A stretch of DNA of 11,015 bases from Gammaproteobacteria bacterium (GTDB taxonomy: Bacteria; Pseudomonadota; Gammaproteobacteria; Steroidobacterales; Woeseiaceae). Shown here one piece after another: positions 6,796 to 11,015 of this stretch (position 1 is its first letter; every line of letters begins with the position of its first letter). The notes beneath the pieces are model-generated. The model saw only the letters and a list, made by a program, of their open reading frames with translations. It was not told the DNA's origin and made no database searches. The stretch spans positions 1 to 11,015 of the forward strand of contig JAOUNK010000076.1 of the NCBI GenBank assembly GCA_029881015.1, written 5' to 3'. Made by a program: the position numbers and the translations under genes.

Positions 6796-8889
6796 GTGCA
6801 GGTCGCGGAGCAGGAATCTGACCATCTGGGCTCACTGAATCCGGCGCAGCGCCTGGCGGCTGAGTATGGCGCGCGGCGCGAGGCCGGCGGCTTTCGTGCC
6901 GGTCCCCTGCTGGTCATTGCCGGCGCCGGGACGGGCAAGACGATGACACTGGCCCATCGTGTCGCGCACTTGCTGATTGAAGGCGTAAAACCGGAGCGCA
7001 TCCTGCTGTTGACCTTTACCCGGCGGGCCGCCCAGGAAATGACGAGGCGTGTCGAGAATATCGTCCGGGCATCGTCACGAGATTCGGCGCCGCTGCCTCC
7101 GGGTGGATTGCCGTGGTCAGGAACGTTTCACTCGATTGCCAACCGCCTGTTGCGGCGCTTCGCGCACAACCTCGGCCTCGACCCGGGATTTTCCGTACTG
7201 GACCGGGGCGATTCAGCCGACATGATGGACGTCGTGCGTCACGAGTTGAAGCTGACCCGGACGTCGCGCCGCTTTCCAAAGAAGGACACCTGTCTCGCTA
7301 TCTACTCGCGGTGCGTCAACACGCAGAAACCGCTGGCCGATACGCTGGATCTAACCTACCCGTGGTGTGCGGACTGGAAGGACGAGCTCAGCGCGCTGTT
7401 CAAGCATTACGTCTTGCGCAAGCAACAGAGCCAGTCGCTCGACTATGACGATCTGCTGCTTTACTGGAGTCATCTGGTCGCGGACCGGGAGTTCGCCGAG
7501 GAAATCGGTGCCTGGTTCGATCATGTGCTTGTCGACGAGTACCAGGACACGAACCTCGTACAGGCGGAGATTCTGAATGCGCTCAAACCCGACGGTGACG
7601 GCGTGACCGTTGTGGGCGACGATGCACAGTCCATCTATTCATTTCGAGCCGCCGAGGTTGAGAATATCCTGGGTTTTCCCGATCGCTACATGCCGTCAGC
7701 GCAGGTCATCACGCTCGAGCAGAATTACCGGTCGACACAGCCGATACTCGACGCGGCCAACTGCCTGATTGCCGAGAGCGAACGCCAGTATCGCAAGCAC
7801 CTGTTTTCCGAGCGCAAGGACGGGGGCAAGCCGCTCTATGTCACGGTAGAAGATGGCGATGCGGAAGCGGAATACGTCGTGTCATCGATACTTGCCAATC
7901 GTGAGCTTGGTTTGCAGCTCAAGCAACAGGCGGTCCTGTTTCGAGGCTCGCACCACTCCGATCGACTGGAGCTCGAACTCGTACGCCGAAACATTCCATA
8001 CGTGAAATACGGTGGGCTCAAGTTCCTTGAGGCCGCACATGTCAAAGACCTCTTGTCTGTATTGAAATGGGCGGAGAATCCGAAGAACGAGGTAGCCGCA
8101 TTCCGCGTACTCAAACTGCTGCCCGGTATGGGTCCCGCGATGGCTGCCCGCTGTTTTGAACACCTCGCAGTGAGCGATTACCGGCTCGGCGCATTGGCGG
8201 AATTTCGACCGCCCGCTGCGGCAGCAAATGACTGGACGGCGTTTTGTGACCTGCTGGCATCATTGTCGGATGCCGAAGTCGTCGATCGCGGGTGGCAGTC
8301 GCAGGTTGCCCAGGTCAGGCGCTGGTACCAACCTCACCTGGAACGCATTTACGATGCGCTCGATACGCGCGAAGCCGACCTCGAACAGCTGGAGCAGATT
8401 TCGGGGCGCTACCCGACGCGCGAACGCTTCCTGACTGAGTTGACTCTCGACCCACCCAGTGCGGCGGGAGACAGGGCCGGTGATCCGCTGCTCGATGAGG
8501 ACTATCTTATTCTGTCGACGGTGCATTCGGCCAAAGGCCAGGAATGGGAGTCGGTATTCCTGCTCAATGTAACAGACGGCAATTTCCCGTCTGAATTCGC
8601 CACGGGTAAACCCGAGATGATCGAAGAAGAGCGTCGCTTGCTGTATGTCGCGATGACACGAGCCAAACAGTCCCTGTCACTGGTTTCGCCACTGCGCTTT
8701 CATGTGACACAACAACGTCGTGACGGGGATCGGCACGTCTACGGGGCGCGCAGTCGCTTCATGTCGGACCGATTGCTCGGGACGATGGACAAGCGCTTAG
8801 CGGGCAGGCCCGAGAACGAGGGCGGAGCCTTCAGGGTGCGATCGGACCGACAAATCGACGTGGCATCACGCCTGCGCCAGATGTGGTGA
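6796..8889 (+). CDS. UvrD/Rep-family (superfamily 1A) ATP-dependent DNA helicase
   Basis: This is a 3'-5' DNA helicase of the UvrD/Rep/PcrA group acting in DNA repair or replication restart. All SF1A motifs are present in the 697 residues: Q motif LNPAQRLAAE (14-23), Walker A AGAGTGKT (42-49), motif Ia LTFTRRAAQEM (72-82), GTFHSIANRLLRR (109-121), motif II VDEYQDTN (246-253), motif III VVGDDAQSIYSFRAA (272-286), motif IV LEQNYRST (307-314), motif V STVHSAKGQEWESV (574-587) and motif VI RRLLYVAMTRAK (613-624). Length is close to Rep and UvrD. Start GTG 6796 follows AGAGG at a 6-nt gap. The C-terminal tail after about residue 670 is short and basic, and I see no nuclease domain. A LexA box precedes the gene. 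Motif wording differs somewhat from E. coli UvrD, so it could be a UvrD-like paralogue and I give no gene symbol. Confidence 0.94.
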   Translation: MQVAEQESDHLGSLNPAQRLAAEYGARREAGGFRAGPLLVIAGAGTGKTMTLAHRVAHLLIEGVKPERILLLTFTRRAAQEMTRRVENIVRASSRDSAPLPPGGLPWSGTFHSIANRLLRRFAHNLGLDPGFSVLDRGDSADMMDVVRHELKLTRTSRRFPKKDTCLAIYSRCVNTQKPLADTLDLTYPWCADWKDELSALFKHYVLRKQQSQSLDYDDLLLYWSHLVADREFAEEIGAWFDHVLVDEYQDTNLVQAEILNALKPDGDGVTVVGDDAQSIYSFRAAEVENILGFPDRYMPSAQVITLEQNYRSTQPILDAANCLIAESERQYRKHLFSERKDGGKPLYVTVEDGDAEAEYVVSSILANRELGLQLKQQAVLFRGSHHSDRLELELVRRNIPYVKYGGLKFLEAAHVKDLLSVLKWAENPKNEVAAFRVLKLLPGMGPAMAARCFEHLAVSDYRLGALAEFRPPAAAANDWTAFCDLLASLSDAEVVDRGWQSQVAQVRRWYQPHLERIYDALDTREADLEQLEQISGRYPTRERFLTELTLDPPSAAGDRAGDPLLDEDYLILSTVHSAKGQEWESVFLLNVTDGNFPSEFATGKPEMIEEERRLLYVAMTRAKQSLSLVSPLRFHVTQQRRDGDRHVYGARSRFMSDRLLGTMDKRLAGRPENEGGAFRVRSDRQIDVASRLRQMW

Positions 8890-8891
8890 AC

Positions 8892-8921
8892 AAAAAAGGC
8901 GGTGACTGTCAGGTCACCGCC
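8892..8921 (-). terminator. Intrinsic terminator of the acidic secreted-protein gene
   Basis: A perfect 9-bp stem (GGCGGTGAC at 8898-8906 with GTCACCGCC at 8913-8921) and a 6-nt loop are followed, on the minus strand, by six T residues (A-run 8892-8897). It lies about 30 nt after the stop of the minus-strand gene at 8954. On the plus strand the hairpin has no T-tract, so it should not be an efficient intrinsic terminator for the helicase gene, whose stop is 2 nt from the A-run. Confidence 0.9.
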
Positions 8922-8953
8922 AAATAGTACGAAACAAACAGCATAAGGGATAT

Positions 8954-9508
8954 TCAGTCTGTTACGTCGATCTCCTTCTTGATGATGCGCACCTCTCGCA
9001 CTTCATGAGCCTGCTCATCACCACTCAGTTCACTGCCGTCGATAAACAGGACTTCGCCATCCTGACCGGCGTCCTGCAAGACTCTTTCGAGCTCGGCACG
9101 TGTCTCTTCGTCAATCTCGGCACCCGAAATAATCGTGATGCCGTGTGAGTCGTCCGTCTTGATCATGCGCACGTGTTTGTGCTTTTCGATGACGACATCC
9201 CGGGCATGGTGCTCACCATGCATTTCGGCTACCTCGACCGTTTCGCCTTCCAGGTCGAACTCAAAGCCATCTTCCGTACGGCGAACCGTGACCTGATTGC
9301 CATCATCGTCGGCAATAACCTGGCTATCGCCGACGGCCATGGCATTGAGGTCGACGTCGGAGTCCTGGCTGTCGAAGCGAAAGACCCGGTGTCCCGTGTC
9401 CTCGCCATCCACAGCGATCTCTATTTTCGTGCGGTGTTCTTCGCCTGCGACGGCAGCGGTACCGATGAGGCAGGCCCAGAAGAACACAGTCAATGTACGT
9501 AATGTCAC
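8954..9508 (-). CDS. Small acidic exported protein of unknown function
   Basis: I recognise no family. The 184-residue product has a Sec-type signal peptide (about residues 1-21: hydrophobic TVFFWACLIGTAAVA with probable cleavage after AVA), so it is likely periplasmic or secreted. The mature part is strongly acidic: about 45 of 163 residues are Asp or Glu, against about 17 Lys or Arg. It carries a histidine-containing stretch in the middle (MHGEHH, then EKHKHVR). Predicted character is beta-rich with charged strands (QVTVRRTEDGFEFDLEGETV), then an acidic helix (EETRAELERVLQDA). Metal or cation binding is only a guess from the composition. Start GTG 9508 has GAGGAAA just upstream. It is a single-gene unit: its own terminator follows it, and a 111-nt gap separates it from ilvA upstream. 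Confidence 0.85.
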   Translation of the reverse strand: MTLRTLTVFFWACLIGTAAVAGEEHRTKIEIAVDGEDTGHRVFRFDSQDSDVDLNAMAVGDSQVIADDDGNQVTVRRTEDGFEFDLEGETVEVAEMHGEHHARDVVIEKHKHVRMIKTDDSHGITIISGAEIDEETRAELERVLQDAGQDGEVLFIDGSELSGDEQAHEVREVRIIKKEIDVTD

Positions 9509-9550
9509 GCGGATTTCCTCGGTATATGTACGTTCTTATCGCTTCTGTTA

Positions 9551-9556
9551 ACTATA
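9551..9556 (-). promoter_or_regulatory. Possible -10 element for the acidic exported-protein gene
   Basis: On the minus strand TATAGT matches the sigma-70 -10 consensus at five of six bases and lies about 43 nt before the GTG start. No convincing -35 is found 15-18 bp upstream (CCCTTT-like sequence only), so an activator or another sigma factor may be needed. Confidence 0.3.
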
Positions 9557-9619
9557 CGATGCGCGGGCCGCAAAAAGGGTTGCATGCAATATTGGAATAA
9601 GGACCGGCCGGCCCCGGAA

Positions 9620-11014
9620 TCAGACAAGGAACATCGTATAGGCGGGGTTGTCGCTCTCTTCCCAATGCCGGTAGCCGAGCTTGGCCAGGTGCGCTTCGAG
9701 TTCATCGGTTTCTTCCTGTGGCACATCGATGCCGGCCAGGATGCGACCGTAGTCCGACCCGTGATTACGGTAGTGAAACAAACTGATGTTCCAATCCGTG
9801 CCGATCGCATCCAGGAAGTCGAGTAGTGCGCCCGGGCGCTCCGGAAACTCGAACCGGAACAATCGTTCGTTGCGAATGTTCTTCGATCTTCCGCCGACCA
9901 TGTGCCGCACGTGCAGCTTTGCCATTTCGTTATCGCTCAGGTCTTCGACCGGAAAGCCTTCGCCACTCAGCTTGGCCAGAAGATCAATGCGCTCCTGCTT
10001 GCCGTGGCGTAGCTGGATGCCGACAAAAATATGTGCAGCCCGCTCGTCCGCGTAGCGGTAGTTGAACTCGGTTATGCCGCGGCGGCCGACGGCCTCGCAG
10101 AAACGACGGAAACTGCCGGGCTGCTCGGGTATCTCGGCGGCGAGGAGCATCTCGGTCTGTTCGCCGACGGCAGCCCGCTCGGCGATATGACGCAGGCGAT
10201 CGAAATTGACATTGGCCCCGCAACTGATCGTCACGAGCGTCTGGCCACTGACCTTCCTCTCTGCGACGTAGCGCTTGGCCGCTGCAACCGTCAGTCCGCC
10301 GGCAGGCTCGACGATCGAGCGCGTGTCTTCGAAGATGTCGCGGATGGCGGCGCATATCTGGTCCGTGTCGACGGTCATGAACTCATCGACAAGTTCCCGA
10401 CAGAGACGAAAGGTTTCATCGCCCACGCGCCGCACAGCGACACCGTCGGCGAAGATGCCGACGTGGTCGAGCGTCACGGGATGACCGGCCGCCATCGACG
10501 CCTGCATACCGGCCGAGTCGGCAGGTTCGACACCGACGATACGAATGCCAGGTTGCATTTGTTTGACCCAGGCGGCTATCCCGGCGATGAGGCCGCCGCC
10601 CCCCACCGGGACGAACAGGACGTCGATGTTTTCCTCGGCCTGCTCGAGGATCTCCTTGCCGATAGTGCCCTGGCCGGCTATGACATCGGGGTCGTCGAAC
10701 GGGTGGATGAACTTCAGGTGCTTCTCTGCCGCAAGTTTCCGCGCATGTTCGTAGGCGTCGTCATAGGTGTCGCCGTGGAGCACGACCGAGCCGCCGAGGG
10801 CGGCGACCGCCTCAGTCTTGATCGAGGGCGTGGTGACCGGCATGACGATCACGGCCTGAATGCCCTTGCGCCTGGCCGCAAGCGCTACCCCCTGGGCGTG
10901 GTTGCCCGCCGAGCTGCAGATGACTCCCCGACCGAGGTCGTCAGCGGACAGGCCGGATATCTTGTTGTAGGCGCCGCGCAGCTTGAAAGAGAACACAGGC
11001 TGCAGGTCTTCGCG
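9620..11014 (-). CDS. ilvA: Threonine deaminase (biosynthetic threonine ammonia-lyase), 5'-partial
   Basis: This PLP enzyme converts threonine to 2-oxobutanoate and ammonia, the committed step of isoleucine synthesis. Visible features, in order: REDLQPVFSFKLRGAY at the right edge, with the PLP-binding lysine in SFKLRGAY; SSAGNHAQGVAL; the glycine loop VPVGGGGLIAG that holds the PLP phosphate; EGVAVKR-like DGVAVRRVGDETFRLCREL; and SCGANVNFDRLR. Two ACT-like regulatory domains follow (IPEQPGSFRRFCEAVG..., then FPERPGALLDFLDAIG...), as in E. coli IlvA, where isoleucine inhibits and valine counteracts. The frame is open to the window edge. Comparison with E. coli (514 residues) suggests that about 50 N-terminal residues are missing from the 464 visible. 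An in-frame GTG at 10996 cannot be the start because it would lose the conserved REDxQPV segment. No ilv neighbour is seen. No clear terminator follows the stop. Confidence 0.96.
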   Translation of the reverse strand, partial: REDLQPVFSFKLRGAYNKISGLSADDLGRGVICSSAGNHAQGVALAARRKGIQAVIVMPVTTPSIKTEAVAALGGSVVLHGDTYDDAYEHARKLAAEKHLKFIHPFDDPDVIAGQGTIGKEILEQAEENIDVLFVPVGGGGLIAGIAAWVKQMQPGIRIVGVEPADSAGMQASMAAGHPVTLDHVGIFADGVAVRRVGDETFRLCRELVDEFMTVDTDQICAAIRDIFEDTRSIVEPAGGLTVAAAKRYVAERKVSGQTLVTISCGANVNFDRLRHIAERAAVGEQTEMLLAAEIPEQPGSFRRFCEAVGRRGITEFNYRYADERAAHIFVGIQLRHGKQERIDLLAKLSGEGFPVEDLSDNEMAKLHVRHMVGGRSKNIRNERLFRFEFPERPGALLDFLDAIGTDWNISLFHYRNHGSDYGRILAGIDVPQEETDELEAHLAKLGYRHWEESDNPAYTMFLV

Positions 11015-11015
11015 T

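Noticed and set aside
6579..7001. N-terminal extension of the permease frame to 7001 (141 more residues)
   Set aside because: It is not hydrophobic, contains no transporter motif, and runs under the start of the divergent helicase gene and over its LexA box. The membrane domain begins right at ATG 6578.
6796..8889. Helicase as part of a defence system (for example a Gabija GajB-like partner)
   Set aside because: No nuclease or other defence gene adjoins it. The neighbours are metabolic or transport genes, and SOS control fits DNA repair.
9558..9584. Possible ECF-type promoter (TGCAACC ... CGTATA) before the acidic exported protein, minus strand
   Set aside because: The two elements resemble ECF motifs, but AAC and CGTA are separated by about 20 nt rather than the usual 16-17, so I do not call it.
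9580..9617. TTGCATGCAA palindrome and CCGGCCGG-type repeats after ilvA
   Set aside because: They are short palindromes without a loop or a suitably placed T-tract, so neither a terminator nor an operator can be supported.

Overview
The window is a GC-rich piece of an ordinary bacterial chromosome, most likely from a gammaproteobacterium. The evidence is a proteobacterial-type glutamate-cysteine ligase, a biosynthetic threonine deaminase with two C-terminal ACT-like domains, and a LexA operator of the gammaproteobacterial CTG-N10-CAG type. I cannot name the genus. At least four of the six complete genes start with GTG. I see no phage, insertion sequence, CRISPR, tRNA or rRNA signature. The gene order mixes housekeeping genes with uncharacterised ones.

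Layout. Positions 2-1534 (+): gshA, cut by the left edge. Positions 1687-2990 (+): two overlapping genes for membrane-anchored proteins that look like diverged paralogues and that I cannot assign to a family. They converge, with a 2-nt gap, on a two-gene minus-strand unit: an SLC13/DASS-like anion permease (4221-6578) carrying four tandem RCK_C-like domains, followed by a FAD/NADH ferredoxin-reductase-type oxidoreductase (2993-4210). The 217-bp region 6579-6795 separates this unit from a divergent UvrD/Rep-family DNA helicase (6796-8889, +). It holds a near-perfect LexA (SOS) box 19 bp before the helicase start. Positions 8954-9508 (-): a small, very acidic, histidine-containing secreted protein that ends in a clear intrinsic terminator lying between it and the helicase. 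Positions 9620-11014 (-): ilvA, cut by the right edge.

How the genes relate. gshA (first step of glutathione synthesis), ilvA (first step of isoleucine synthesis) and the SOS-regulated helicase are separate functions and probably separate transcription units. The permease and oxidoreductase are almost certainly co-transcribed, because the oxidoreductase ribosome-binding site overlaps the permease stop codon. The two anchored proteins are translationally coupled through an ATGA overlap and probably act together. I found no convincing novel defence or mobile system. The least understood parts are the paralogous membrane pair, the four-RCK permease and the acidic exported protein.
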